A stretch of DNA of 64,000 nt from Limnoperna fortunei (taxonomy: Eukaryota; Mollusca; Bivalvia; Mytilida; Modiolidae). The stretch is taken from the NCBI GenBank assembly GCA_944474755.1, contig OX104119.1:87300896-87364895 (forward strand), given 5' to 3'. Below, one piece after another: positions 1 to 12,713 of the stretch (positions within the stretch are counted from its first letter, which is position 1; every line of letters starts with the position of its first letter). Position numbers and translations under genes: made by a program. A model generated the notes under the pieces. That model was not told where the DNA came from and did no database searches. It saw nothing but the letters and a program-made list of their open reading frames with translations.

Positions 1-3000
1 TGTACATGTGTACACACAGCAGTCAACTTGTATGTACATGTGTATACACAGCAGTCAACCTATATGTACATGTGTATACACAGCAGTCAACCTGTATGTA
101 CATGTGTATACACAGCATAGTCAACCTGTATGTACATGTGTATACACAGCATAGTCAACCTGTATGTACATGTGTATACACAGCACAGTCAACCTGTATG
201 TACATGTGTATACACATCACAGTCAACCTGTATGTACATGTGTATACACAGCACAGTCAACCTGTATGTACATGTGTATACACAGCACAGTCAACATGCA
301 TGTACATGTGTATACACAGCATAGTCAACCTGTATGTACATGTGTATACACAGCACAGTCAACATGTATGTACATGTGTATACACAGCACAGTCAACCTA
401 TATGTACATGTGTATACACAGCACAGTCAACCTATGTGTACATGTGTATACACAGCACAGTCAACCTGTATGTACATGTGTATACACAGCAGTCAACCTG
501 TATGTACATGTGCATACACAGCACAGTCAACCTATGTGTACATGTGTATACACAGCACAATCAACCTGTATGTACATGTGTATACACAGCACAGTCAACC
601 TGTATGTACATGTGTATACACAGCACAGTCAACCTGTATGTACATGTGTATACACAGCACAGTCAACCTATATGTACGTGTGTAGACACAGCAGTCAACC
701 TGTATGTACATGTGTATACACAGCAGTCATCCTGTATGTACATGTGTATACACAGCACAGTCAACCTGTATGAACATGTGTATACACAGCATAGTCAACC
801 TGTATGTACATGTGTAAACACAGCAGTCAACCTGTATGTACATGTGTATACACAGCACAGTCAACATGTATGTACATGTGTATACACAGCACAGTCAACC
901 TATATGTACATGTGTATACACAGCACAGTCAACCTGTATGTACATGTGTATACACAGCACAGTCAACCTATATGTACATGTGTATACACAGCACAGTCAA
1001 CCTATATGTACATGTGTATACACAGCACAGTCAACCTATGTGTACATGTGTATACACAGCACAGTCAACCTGTATGTACATGTGTATACACAGCACCGTC
1101 AACCTGTATGTACATGTGTATACAAAGCAGTCAACCTGTATGTGCACGTGTATACACAGCACAGTCAACCTATGTGTACATGTGTATACACAGCACAGTC
1201 AACCTGTATGTACATGTGTATACACAGCACAGTCAACCTGTATGTACATGTGTATACACAGCAGTCAACCTGTATGTACATGTGTATACACAGCACAGTC
1301 AACCTGTATGTACATGTGTATACACAGCAGTCAACCTGTATGTACATGTGTATACACAGCACAGTCAACCTGTATGTACATGTGTATACACAGCACAGTC
1401 ATCCTATATGTACATGTGTACACAGCAGTCAACCTGTATGTACATGTGTATACACAGCACAGTCAACCTGTATGTACATGTGTATACACAGCACAGTCAA
1501 CCTATATGTACATGTGTATACACAGCACAGTCAACCTGTATGTACATGTGTATACACAGCACAGTCAACCTGTATGTACATGTGTATACACAGCACAGTC
1601 AACCTATGTGTACATCTGTATACACAGCACAGTCAACCTGTATGTACATGTGTATACACAGCACAGTCAACCTGTATGTACATGTGTATACACAGCACAG
1701 TCAACCTATGTGTACATGTGCATACACAGCACAGTCAACCTGTATGTACATGTGTATACACAGCACAGTCAACCTGTATGTACATGTGTATACACAGCAG
1801 TCAACATGTATGTACATGTGTATACACAGCATAGTCAACCTGTATGTACATGTGTATACACAGCACAGTCAACATGTATGTACATGTGTATACACAGCAC
1901 AGTCAACCTATATGTACATGTGTATACACAGCACAGTCAACCTATGTGTACATGTGTATACACAGCACAGTCAACCTGTATGTACATGTGTATACACAGC
2001 AGTCAACCTGTATGTACATGTGCATACACAGCACAGTCAACCTATGTGTACATGTGTATACACAGCACAATCAACCTGTATGTACATGTGTATACACAGC
2101 ACAGTCAACCTGTATGTACATGTGTATACACAGCACAGTCAACCTGTATGTACATGTGTATACACAGCACAGTCAACCTATATGTACGTGTGTAGACACA
2201 GCACAGTCAACCTGTATGTACATGTGTATACACAGCACAGTCAACCTATATGTACATGTGTATACACAGCACAGTCAACCTGTATGTACATGTGTATACA
2301 CAGCACAGTCAACCTGTATGTACATGTGTATACACAGCACAGTCAACCTATGTGTACATGTGTATACACAGCACAGTCAACCTGTATGTACATGTATATA
2401 CTCAGCACAGTCAACCTGTATGTACATGGGTATATACAGCAGTCAACCTATATGTACATGTGTATACACAGCACAGTCAACCTATATGTACATGTGTATA
2501 CACAGCACAGTCAACATGTATGTACATGTGTATACACAGCACAGTCAACCTATATGTACATGTGTATACACAGCACAGTCAACCTATGTGTACATGTGTA
2601 TACACAGCACAGTCAACCTGTATGTACATGTGTATACACAGCACAGTCAACCTATATGTACGTGTGTAGACACAGCAGTCAACCTGTATGTACATGTATA
2701 TACACAGCAGTTATCCTGTATGTACATGTGTATACACAGCACAGTCAACCTGTATGTACATGTGTATATACAGCACAGTCAACCTATATGTACATGTGTA
2801 TACTCAGCACAGTCAACCTGTATGTACATGTGTATACACAGCACAGTCAACCTATGTGTACATGTGTATACACAGCAGTCAACCTGTATGTACATGTGTA
2901 TACACAGCACAGTCAATCTATATGTACATGTATATACACAGCAGTCAACCTGTATGTACATGTGTATACACAGCAGTCAACCTGTATGTACATGTGTATA

Positions 3001-6000
3001 CACAGCACAGTCAACCTGTATGTACATGTGTATACACAGCACAGTCAACCTATATGTACATGTGTATACACAGCAGTCAACCTGTATGTACATGTGTATA
3101 CACAGCACAGTCAACCTGTATGTACATGTGTATACACAGCACAGTCAACCTATGTGTACATGTGTATACACAGCACAGTCAACCTGTATGTACATGTATA
3201 TACACAGCACAGTCAACCTGTATATGTACATGTGTATACACAGCAGTCAACCTGTATGTACATGTGTATACACAGCACAGTCAACCTATATGTACATGTG
3301 TATACACAGCACAGTCAACCTGTATGTACATGTGTATACACAGCACAGTCAACCTGTATGTACATGTGTATACACAGCACAGTCAACCTATATGTATGTG
3401 TGTAGACACAGCAGTCAACCTGTATGTACATGTGTATACACAGCAGTCATCCTGTATGTACATGTGTATACACACCACAGTCAACCTGTATGTACATGTG
3501 TATACACAGCACAGTCAACCTATATGTACATGTGTATACTCAGCACAGTCAACCTGTATGTACATGTGTATACACAGCACAGTCAACCTATATGTACATG
3601 TGTATACACAGCACAGTCAACATGTATGTACATCTGTATACACAGCAGTCAACCTGTATGTACATGTGTATACACAGCACAGTCAACCTATATGTACATG
3701 TGTATACACAGCAGTCAACCTGTATGTACATGTGTATACACAGCACAGTCAACCTGTATGTACATGTGTATACACAGCACAGTCAACCTGTATGTACATG
3801 TGTATACACAGCACAGTCAACCTGTATGTACATGTGTATACACAGCACAGTCAACCTGTATGTACATGTGTATACACAGCAGTCAACCTGTATGTACATG
3901 TGTATACACAGCACAGTCAACCTATATGTACATGTGTATACACAGCACAGTCAACCTGTATGTACATGTGTATACACAGCACAGTCAACCTATATGTACA
4001 TGTGTATACACAGCACAGTCAACCTGTATGTACATGTGTATACACAGCACAGTCAACCTGTATGTACATGTGTATACACAGCACAGTCAACCTATATGTA
4101 CGTGTGTAGACACAGCAGTCAACCTGTATGTACATGTGTATACACAGCAGTCATCCTGTATGTACATGTGTATAAACAGCACAGTCAACCTGTATGTACA
4201 TGTGTATACACAGCACAGTCAACCTATATGTACATGTGTATACTCAGCACAGTCAACTTGTATGTACATGTGTATACACAGCACAGTCAACCTATATGTA
4301 CATGTGTATACACAGCACAGTACATGTGTATACACAGCACAGTCAACCTGTATGTACATGTGTATACACAGCACAATCAACCTATATGTACATGTGTATT
4401 CACAGCACAGTCAACCTGTATATGTACATGTGTATACACAGCAGTCAACCTATGTACATGTGTATACACAGCACAGTCAACCTGTATGTACATGTATATA
4501 CACAGCACAGTCATCCTGTATGTACATGTGTATACACAGCAGTCAACCTGTATGTACATGTCTATACACAGCACAATCAACCTATATGTACATGTGTATA
4601 CACAGCACAGTCAACCTGTATGTACATGTGTATACACAGCACAGTCAACCTGTATGTACATGTGTATACACAGCACAGTCAACCTATATGTACATGTGTA
4701 TACACAGCACAGTCAACCTATATGTACGTGTGTAGACACAGCAGTCAACCTGTATGTACATGTGTATACACAGCAGTCAACCTGTATGTACATGTGTATA
4801 CACAGCACAGTCAACCTGTATGTACATGTGTATACACAGCACAGTCAACCTATATGTACATGTGTATACACAGCACAGTCAACCTGTATGTACATGTATA
4901 TACACAGCACAGTCAACCTGTATGTACATGTATATACTCAGCACAGTCAACCTGTATGTACATGTGTATATACAGCAGTCAACCTATATGTACATGTGTA
5001 TACACAGCACAGTCAACCTATATGTACATGTGTATACACAGCACAGTCAACATGTATGTACATGTGTATACACAGCACAGTCAACCTATATGCACATGTG
5101 TATACACAGCACAGTCAACCTATGTGTACATGTGTATACACAGCACAGTCAACCTATGTGTACATGTGTATACACAGCACAGTCATCCTGTATGTACATG
5201 TGTATACACAGCAGTCAACCTATATGTACATGTGTATACACAGCACAGTCAACCTGTATGTACATGTGTATACACAGCACAGTCAACTTGTATGTACATG
5301 TGTATACACAGCACAGTCAACCTATATGTACATGTGTATACACAGCACAGTCAACATGTATGTACATGTATATACACAGCACAGTCAACCTATATGTATG
5401 TGTGTAGACACAGCAGTCAACCTGTATGTACATGTATATACACAGCAGTTATCCTGTATGTACATGTGTATACACAGCACAGTCAACCTGTATATACATG
5501 TGTATATACAGCACAGTCAACCTATATGTACATGTGTATACTCAGCACAGTCAACCTGTATGTACATGTGTATACACAGCACAGTCAACCTGTATGTACA
5601 TGTGTATACACAGCACAGTCAATCTATATGTACATGTGTATACACAGCAGTCAACCTGTATGTACATGTGTATACACAGAAGTCAACCTGTATGTACATG
5701 TGTATACACAGCACAGTCAACCTGTATGTACATGTGTATACACAGCACAGTCAACCTATATGTACATGTGTATACACAGCAGTCAACCTGTATGTACATG
5801 TGTATACACAGCACAGTCAACCTGTATGTACATGTGTATACACAGCACAGTCAACCTATGTGTACATGTGTATACACAGCACAGTCAACCTGTATGTACA
5901 TGTATATACACAGCACAGTCAACCTGTATATGTACATGTGTATACACAGCAGTCAACCTGTATGTACATGTGTATACACAGCACAGTCAACCTATATGTA

Positions 6001-8036
6001 CATGTGTATACACAGCACAGTCAACCTGTATGTACATGTGTATACACAGCACAGTCAACCTGTATGTACATGTGTATACACAGCAGTCAACCTATATGTA
6101 TGTGTGTAGACACAGCAGTCAACCTGTATGTACATGTGTATACACAGCAGTCATCCTGTATGTACATGTGTATACACACCACAGTCAACCTGTATGTACA
6201 TGTGTATACACAGCACAGTCAACCTATATGTACATGTGTATACTCAGCACAGTCAACCTGTATGTACATGTGTATACACAGCACAGTCAACCTATATGTA
6301 CATGTGTATACACAGCACAGTCAACATGTATGTACATCTGTATACACAGCAGTCAACCTGTATGTACATGTGTATACACAGCACAGTCAACCTATATGTA
6401 CATGTGTATACACAGCAGTCAACCTGTATGTACATGTGTATACACAGCACAGTCAACCTGTATGTACATGTGTATACACAGCACAGTCAACCTGTATGTA
6501 CATGTGTATACACAGCACAGTCAACCTGTATGTACATGTGTATACACAGCACAGTCAACCTGTATGTACATGTGTATACACAGCAGTCAACCTGTATGTA
6601 CATGTGTATACACAGCACAGTCAACCTATATGTACATGTGTATACACAGCACAGTCAACCTGTATGTACATGTGTATACACAGCACAGTCAACCTATATG
6701 TACATGTGTATACACAGCACAGTCAACCTGTATGTACATGTGTATACACAGCACAGTCAACCTGTATGTACATGTGTATACACAGCACAGTCAACCTATA
6801 TGTACGTGTGTAGACACAGCAGTCAACCTGTATGTACATGTGTATACACAGCAGTCATCCTGTATGTACATGTGTATAAACAGCACAGTCAACCTGTATG
6901 TACATGTGTATACACAGCACAGTCAACCTATATGTACATGTGTATACTCAGCACAGTCAACTTGTATGTACATGTGTATACACAGCACAGTCAACCTATA
7001 TGTACATGTGTATACACAGCACAGTCAACCTGTATGTACATGTGTATACACAGCACAGTCAACCTGTATGTACATGTGTATACACAGCACAATCAACCTA
7101 TATGTACATGTGTATTCACAGCACAGTCAACCTGTATATGTACATGTGTATACACAGCAGTCAACCTATGTACATGTGTATACACAGCACAGTCAACCTG
7201 TATGTACATGTATATACACAGCACAGTCATCCTGTATGTACATGTGTATACACAGCAGTCAACCTGTATGTACATGTCTATACAGAGCACAATCAACCTA
7301 TATGTACATGTGTATACACAGCACAGTCAACCTGTATGTACATGTGTATACACAGCACAGTCAACCTATATGTACATGTGTATACACAGCACAGTCAACC
7401 TGTATGTACATGTGTATACACAGCACAGTCAACCTGTATGTACATGTGTATACACAGCACAGTCAACCTATATGTACGTGTGTAGACACAGCAGTCAACC
7501 TGTATGTACATGTGTATACACAGCAGTCATCCTGTATGTACATGTGTATAAACAGCACAGTCAACCTGTATGTACATGTGTATACACAGCACAGTCAACC
7601 TATATGTACATGTGTATACTCAGCACAGTCAACTTGTATGTACATGTGTATACACAGCACAGTCAACCTATATGTACATGTGTATACACAGCACAGTCAA
7701 CCTGTATGTACATGTGTATACACAGCACAGTCAACCTGTATGTACATGTGTATACACAGCACAATCAACCTATATGTACATGTGTATTCACAGCACAGTC
7801 AACCTGTATATGTACATGTGTATACACAGCAGTCAACCTATGTACATGTGTATACACAGCACAGTCAACCTGTATGTACATGTATATACACAGCACAGTC
7901 ATCCTGTATGTACATGTGTATACACAGCAGTCAACCTGTATGTACATGTCTATACACAGCACAATCAACTATATGTACATGTGTATACACAGCAGTCAAC
8001 CTATATGTACATGTGTATACACAGCACAGTCAATCT
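1..8036. repeat. 34-bp satellite array, about 236 copies
   Basis: Head-to-tail copies of a 34-bp unit with core tgtacatgtgtatacacagc followed by acagtcaacc. A 32-bp variant lacks one 'ac' (cagcagtc instead of cagcacagtc). Other sites vary between tgtatg, tatatg and tatgtg. Each unit holds the perfect palindrome gtgtatacac and also tgtaca. The array runs off the left edge and ends at about 8036, where the sequence becomes unique. The plus strand is almost free of stop codons in all three frames because the monomer has none and 34 is not a multiple of 3. The very long open frames here are therefore a by-product of the repeat, not genes. Confidence 0.97.
3389..8000. repeat. Higher-order duplications inside the 34-bp array
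   Basis: A rare marker (gtacgtgtgtagacacagc, then a 'cagtcatcc' unit, then a 'tataaacagc' unit, a 'tatactcagc' unit and a 'gtattcacagc' unit) recurs in the same order beginning at about 4098, 6802 and 7474. The last two blocks are about 672 bp apart, and the first is about 2.7 kb upstream. A second marker pair (the 'cacaccacag' unit near 3470 and 6175) confirms a roughly 2.7-kb duplication. A further pair of blocks near 334-700 and 1844-2210 is about 1510 bp apart. These are segmental amplifications of whole unit strings. Confidence 0.85.
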
Positions 8037-8058
8037 GTTTATTATTGTTATAGATTAC

Positions 8059-8129
8059 CTTACAATCTTCAACTGTAATTTCCTTAAATTCAGCAACAGA
8101 TTGTGCCTTTAGTTTCTTTGACACAGGTT
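8059..8129 (-). CDS. Possible 71-bp internal exon of an unidentified host gene
   Basis: Read on the minus strand, this unique stretch is preceded by an acceptor-like sequence (ttaactattacatttatttgtag, shown here only as a feature of the flank) and followed by a donor-like AAG|GTAATC at 8058-8053. Only one of three frames is open across all 71 bases. Entered in phase 2, it encodes 23 residues including AEFKEITVEDC, an ordinary soluble-protein composition. The upstream intron would contain the whole 38-bp satellite and the downstream intron would contain the 34-bp satellite. No family is recognised and no neighbouring exon was found. It could be chance in a short AT-rich gap. What is seen: one open frame with splice-like borders. 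What is inferred: that it is a real exon. Confidence 0.35.
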
Positions 8130-10482
8130 CTACAAATAAATGTAATAGTTATACTTTGACACAGGTTCTACAAATAAATGTAATAGTTAAACTTTGACAC
8201 AGGTTCTACAAATAAATGTAATAGTTAAACTTTGACACAGGTTCTACAAATAAATGTAATAGTTAAACTTTGATACAGGTTCTACAAATAAATGTAATAG
8301 TTAAACTTTGACACAGGTTCTACAAATAAATGTAATAGTTAAACTTTGATACAGGTTCTACAAATAAATGTAATAGTTAAACTTTGACACAGGTTCTACA
8401 AATAAATGTAATAGTTAAACTTTGACACAGGTTCTACAAATAAATGTAATAGGTAAACTTTGACACAGGTTCTACAAATAAATGTAATAGTTAAACTTTG
8501 ACACAGGTTCTACAAATAAATGTAATAGTTAAACTTTGATACAGGTTCTACAAATAAATGTAATAGTTAAACTTTGACACAGGTTCTACAAATAAATGTA
8601 ATAGTTAAACTTTGACACAGGTTCTACAAATAAATGTAATAGGTAAACTTTGACACAGGTTCTACAAATAAATGTAATAGTTAAACTTTGACACAGGTTC
8701 TACAAATAAATGTAATAGTTAAACTTTGACACAGGTTCTACAAATAAATGTAATAGTTAAACTTTGACACAGGTTCTACAAATAAATGTAATAGGTAAAC
8801 TTTGACACATGTTCTACAAATAAATGTAATAGTTAAACTTTGACACAGGTTCTACAAATAAATGTAATAGGTAAACTTTGACACAGGTTCTACAAATAAA
8901 TGTAATAGGTAAACTTTGACACATGTTCTACAAATAAATGTAATAGTTATACTTTGACACAGGTTCTACAAATAAATGTAATAGTTAAACTTTGACACAG
9001 GTTCTACAAATAAATGTAATAGTTATACTTTGACACAGGTTCTACAAATAAATGTAATAGTTAAACTTTGATACAGGTTCTACAAATAAATGTAATAGTT
9101 AAACTTTGACACAGGTTCTACAAATAAATGTAATAGTTAAACTTTGATACAGGTTCTACAAATAAATGTAATAGTTAAACTTTGACACAGGTTCTACAAA
9201 TAAATGTAATAGTTAAACTTTGACACAGGTTCTACAAATAAATGTAATAGTTAAACTTTGACACAGGTTCTACAAATAAATGTAATAGTTAAACTTTGAC
9301 ACAGGTTCTACAAATAAATGTAATAGTTAAACTTTGACACAGGTTCTACAAATAAATGTAATAGTTAAACTTTGACACAGGTTCTACAAATAAATGTAAT
9401 AGTTAAACTTTGACACAGGTTCTACAAATAAATGTAATAGTTAAACTTTGACACAGGTTCTACAAATAAATGTAATAGTTAAACTTTGACACAGGTTCTA
9501 CAAATAAATGTAATAGGTAAACTTTGACACAGGTTCTACAAATAAATGTAATAGTTAAACTTTGACACAGGTTCTACAAATAAATGTAATAGGTAAACTT
9601 TGACACAGGTTCTACAAATAAATGTAATAGTTAAACTTTGACACAGGTTCTACAAATAAATGTAATAGTTATACTTTGACACAGGTTCTACAAATAAATG
9701 TAATAGTTAAACTTTGACACAGGTTGTACAAATAAATGTAATAGTTAAACTTTGACACAGGTTCTACAAATAAATGTAATAGTTATACTTTGACACAGGT
9801 TCTACAAATAAATGTAATAGTTAAACTTTGACACAGGTTCTACAAATAAATGTAATAGTTAAACTTTGACACAGGTTCTACAAATAAATGTAATAGGTAA
9901 ACTTTGACACAGGTTCTACAAATAAATGTAATAGTTAAACTTTGACACAGGTTCTACAAATAAATGTAATAGGTAAACTTTGACACAGGTTCTACAAATA
10001 AATGTAATAGTTAAACTTTGACACAGGTTCTACAAATAAATGTAATAGTTAAACTTTGACACAGGTTCTACAAATAAATGTAATAGTTAAACTTTGACAC
10101 AGGTTCTACAAATAAATGTAATAGTTAAACTTTGACACAGGTTCTACAAATAAATGTAATAGTTAAACTTTGACACAGGTTCTACAAATAAATGTAATAG
10201 TTAAACTTTGACACAGGTTCTACAAATAAATGTAATAGTTAAACTTTGACACAGGTTCTACAAATAAATGTAATAGTTAAACTTTGACACAGGTTCTACT
10301 AATAAATGTAATAGTTAAACTTTGACACAGGTTCTACAAATAAATGTAATAGTTAAACTTTGACACAGGTTCTACAAATAAATGTAATAGTTAAACTTTG
10401 ACACAGGTTCTACAAATAAATGTAATAGTTAAACTTTGACACAGGTTCTACAAATAAATGTAATAGTTAAACTTTGACACAG
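8116..10482. repeat. 38-bp satellite array, about 62 copies
   Basis: Very uniform head-to-tail copies of a 38-bp unit (ctttgacacaggttctaca then aataaatgtaatagttaaa). The variants are a few single-base changes: gttaaa/gttata/ggtaaa, gacac/gatac and one ttgtac. No length variants are obvious, so homogenisation is recent or efficient. The right end breaks off inside a unit at about 10482. The left end overlaps the possible exon at 8059-8129, so on the minus strand every unit carries an acceptor-like ttatttgtag followed by the first 14 bases of that exon. Confidence 0.97.
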
Positions 10483-10597
10483 TTGTGTAATAGGATGTTG
10501 TTTACAATAATAATTTACATGTTTATTAGAGACCCAAAAGTGGTCTATTAACAACTGTCATGAGAACTCAGAGCATATAAGTAAGCATATTGCAACA
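10483..10597. other. Unique AT-rich spacer
   Basis: Single-copy sequence between two tandem arrays. I see no open frame, RNA gene or repeat in it. Confidence 0.6.
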
Positions 10598-10751
10598 TTG
10601 ACAGTCATCTCAGGTCATAAAGGTTGACAGTCATCTCAGGTCATAAGGTTGACAGTCATCTCAGGTCATAAGGTTGACAGTCATCTCAGGTCATAAGGTT
10701 GACAGTCATCTCAGGTCATAAGGTTGACAGTCATCTCAGGTCATAAAGGTT
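10598..10751. repeat. 25-bp tandem repeat, six copies
   Basis: Six consecutive copies of ttgacagtcatctcaggtca followed by taagg. The first and last copies have an extra a (taaagg). It is a short minisatellite in unique AT-rich DNA with no coding potential. Confidence 0.95.
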
Positions 10752-10973
10752 TAATTATATTGTAAATACAAATGTAAGTGCAAAGTTAATATGTGATAGT
10801 GAATTTTTTAATGGTTAAATTTCATGTTGTCAATTTTAAATGTAAATAAAAATATATTAAAACAATTGTCATACATTTATTCACTTACTTAAGTATGTAA
10901 ATACATTGATCAAACACTTAATTCTTGTAAAATGAACAATCCAAATCCAAAATCGTAATTAAAATTATTTAAT
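10752..10973. other. Unique AT-rich spacer
   Basis: Strongly AT-rich single-copy DNA leading into the 60-bp array. No gene is visible. Its last bases (tacatgtaatgattacaag) resemble the tacatgtaatgagaacaag variant of the 60-bp unit, so the array probably began in this flank. Confidence 0.6.
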
Positions 10974-12092
10974 GTACATGTAATGATTACAAGCCAATTA
11001 AGTGAACTGAGAAGATATCATAATTTATTAAATGCAATGATACCTAATGAGAACAAGCCCAGTGAACTGAGAAGATATCATAATTTGTTAAATGCAATGA
11101 TACCTAATGAGAACAAGCCCAGTGAACTGAGAAGATATCATAATTTATTAAATGTAATGATACCTAATGAGAACAAGCCCAGTGAACTGAGAAGATATCA
11201 TAATTTGTTAAATGCAATGATACCTAATGAGAACAAGCCCAGTGAACTGAGAAGATATCATAATTTATTAAATGTAATGATACCTAATGAGAACAAGCCC
11301 AGTGAACTGAGAAGATATCATAATTTGTTAAATGTAATGATACCTAATGAGAACAAGCCCAGTGAACTGAGAATATATCATAATTTGTTAAATGTAATGA
11401 TACCTAATGAGAACAAGCCCAGTGAACTGAGAAGATATCATAATTTGTTAAATGTAATGATACCTAATGAGAACAAGCCCAGTGAACTGAGACATGTGAG
11501 AAGATATCATAATTTGTTAAATGTAATGATACCTAATGAGAACAAGCCCAGTGAACTGAGAATATATCATAATTTGTTAAATGTAATGATACCTAATGAG
11601 AACAAGCCCAGTGAACTGAGAAGATATCATAATTTGTTAAATGTAATGATACCTAATGAGAACAAGCCAAGTGATCTGAGAATATATCATAATTTGTTAA
11701 ATGTAATGATACCTAATGAGAACTAGCCCAGTGAACTGAGAAGATATCATAATTTGTTAAATGTAATGATACCTAATGAGAACAAGCCCAGTGAACTGAG
11801 AAGATATCATAATTTGTTAAATGTAATGATACCTAATGAGAACAAGCCCAGTGAACTGAGAAGATATCATAATTTGTTAAATGTAATGATACCTAATGAG
11901 AACAAGCCCAGTGAACTGACAAGAGATCATAATTTGTTAAATGTAATGATACCTAATGAGAACAAGCCCAGTGAACTGAGAAGATATCATAATTTGTTAA
12001 ATGTAATGATACCTAATGAGAACAAGCCCAGTGAACTGACAAGAGATCATAATTTGTTAAATGTAATGATACCTAATGAGAACAAGCCCAGT
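10974..12092 (+). repeat. 60-bp satellite array, left part, about 18 copies
   Basis: Tandem 60-bp units starting at a degenerate first copy (tacatgtaatgattacaag). The unit reads as 20 codons in one plus-strand frame (core YHNLLNVMIPNENKPS). Units near the edge carry the GCA variant (LLNAMIP), which is rare deeper in the array, as expected of less homogenised edge copies. A 9-bp insertion variant (acatgtgag) appears once at about 11491. The frame is interrupted by one tag (11724-11726). It ends at 12092, where a LINE fragment is inserted. Confidence 0.95.
12081..12092. repeat. Target-site duplication, left copy (aacaagcccagt)
   Basis: The 12 bases aacaagcccagt end the left array at 12081-12092 and recur at 12714-12725, immediately after the LINE 3' end. 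The right array then resumes with gaactgag. A 12-bp duplication flanking the fragment is the expected mark of target-primed reverse transcription into an existing satellite unit. Confidence 0.8.
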
Positions 12093-12713
12093 CATTGAAA
12101 ACTTAACATTGTTCTAACCCAATTAAGATGTTCAGCATCAATATTGAATTATGACCTATACAAGGTAAATATTATATCTGATCCATCTTGTCGCTGTGGA
12201 TCCGACCGCGAAGATTCAAATCATTACTTCTTTGAATGTTCGAAATATGCTAATATTAGAAATAGATTATTCGAACACCTTCATTGGCTGCCAATCTATT
12301 GTCCAGTAAATCTAGAACTTCTTACATCTGGTAATTCACAATTGTCTAATGATCAGAATGAACAAGTCATTAAGCATGTATTTGAGTATATCAAAAGGTC
12401 AGAAAGGTTGCCAATAGTTTGATCATTACTCACAAGGATTTGAAACCACACTCATCATCACGTCCATCACATCTATCACATCATTTTTTTCTTTATTTAA
12501 TTTCCTTCTTCTCTCTATTTTTCCTTTAATATTTGTCATACAAAATTTTGATATGTCTCCAACAAACATAATATAATTTGTATTGTATTACAATGTACGC
12601 TGCTCTATCAATATTTTTGTAACATAGTGTATACTGGAGAAGACTTCATAAGTTTGATTAACTTGTGTCTTATCCTTTTTGCAAATTTGAGCAAATAAAA
12701 TATGTTTAAACTA
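12093..12713 (+). mobile_element. 5'-truncated LINE insertion in the 60-bp satellite
   Basis: A 621-bp non-satellite island containing the C-terminal end of a non-LTR retrotransposon ORF2, about 290 bp of AT-rich 3' UTR and an A-rich tail (gagcaaataaaatatg). It is flanked by 12-bp direct repeats of satellite sequence. 5' truncation is typical of LINE insertion. The island keeps the plus-strand reading frame of the array on its left, but with a target-site duplication present this is probably a one-in-three coincidence. Confidence 0.8.
12099..12422 (+). pseudogene. LINE ORF2 C-terminal zinc-binding region (partial)
   Basis: About 107 codons open to the taa-free end at 12422 (tga). The sequence shows the conserved C-terminal LINE block: KLNIVLTQLRCSAS, then a DLYKVNII segment, a Cys-X-Cys (CRCG), then HYFFEC, giving a C-C-H-C metal-binding pattern (CRCGSDREDSNHYFFEC), and it ends with a VFEYIKRSERL helix typical of these proteins. 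In the intact element this region lies after reverse transcriptase and binds nucleic acid. The first in-frame ATG-like start is irrelevant: the fragment is the tail of a much larger protein whose RT and endonuclease are missing. A tga at 12096-12098 lies just upstream. The exact LINE clade cannot be set from this tail. Confidence 0.75.

Noticed and set aside
334..8078. Open frames of up to 1294 codons (MYMCIHSTVNLYVHVY-type) as protein genes
   Set aside because: The 34-bp unit has no plus-strand stop and is not a multiple of three, so all three frames stay open. The translation is the same repeat in three phases with no start, domain or splice context.
10598..10751. 25-bp repeats as a CRISPR array
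   Set aside because: Units abut directly with no spacers, and there are no cas genes; the genome is eukaryotic.
12093..12422. 60-bp satellite as derived from the LINE at 12093
   Set aside because: They share a frame, but the 12-bp target duplication at both borders is better explained by LINE insertion into an existing satellite. I see no firm match of the 20-residue unit to LINE motifs.
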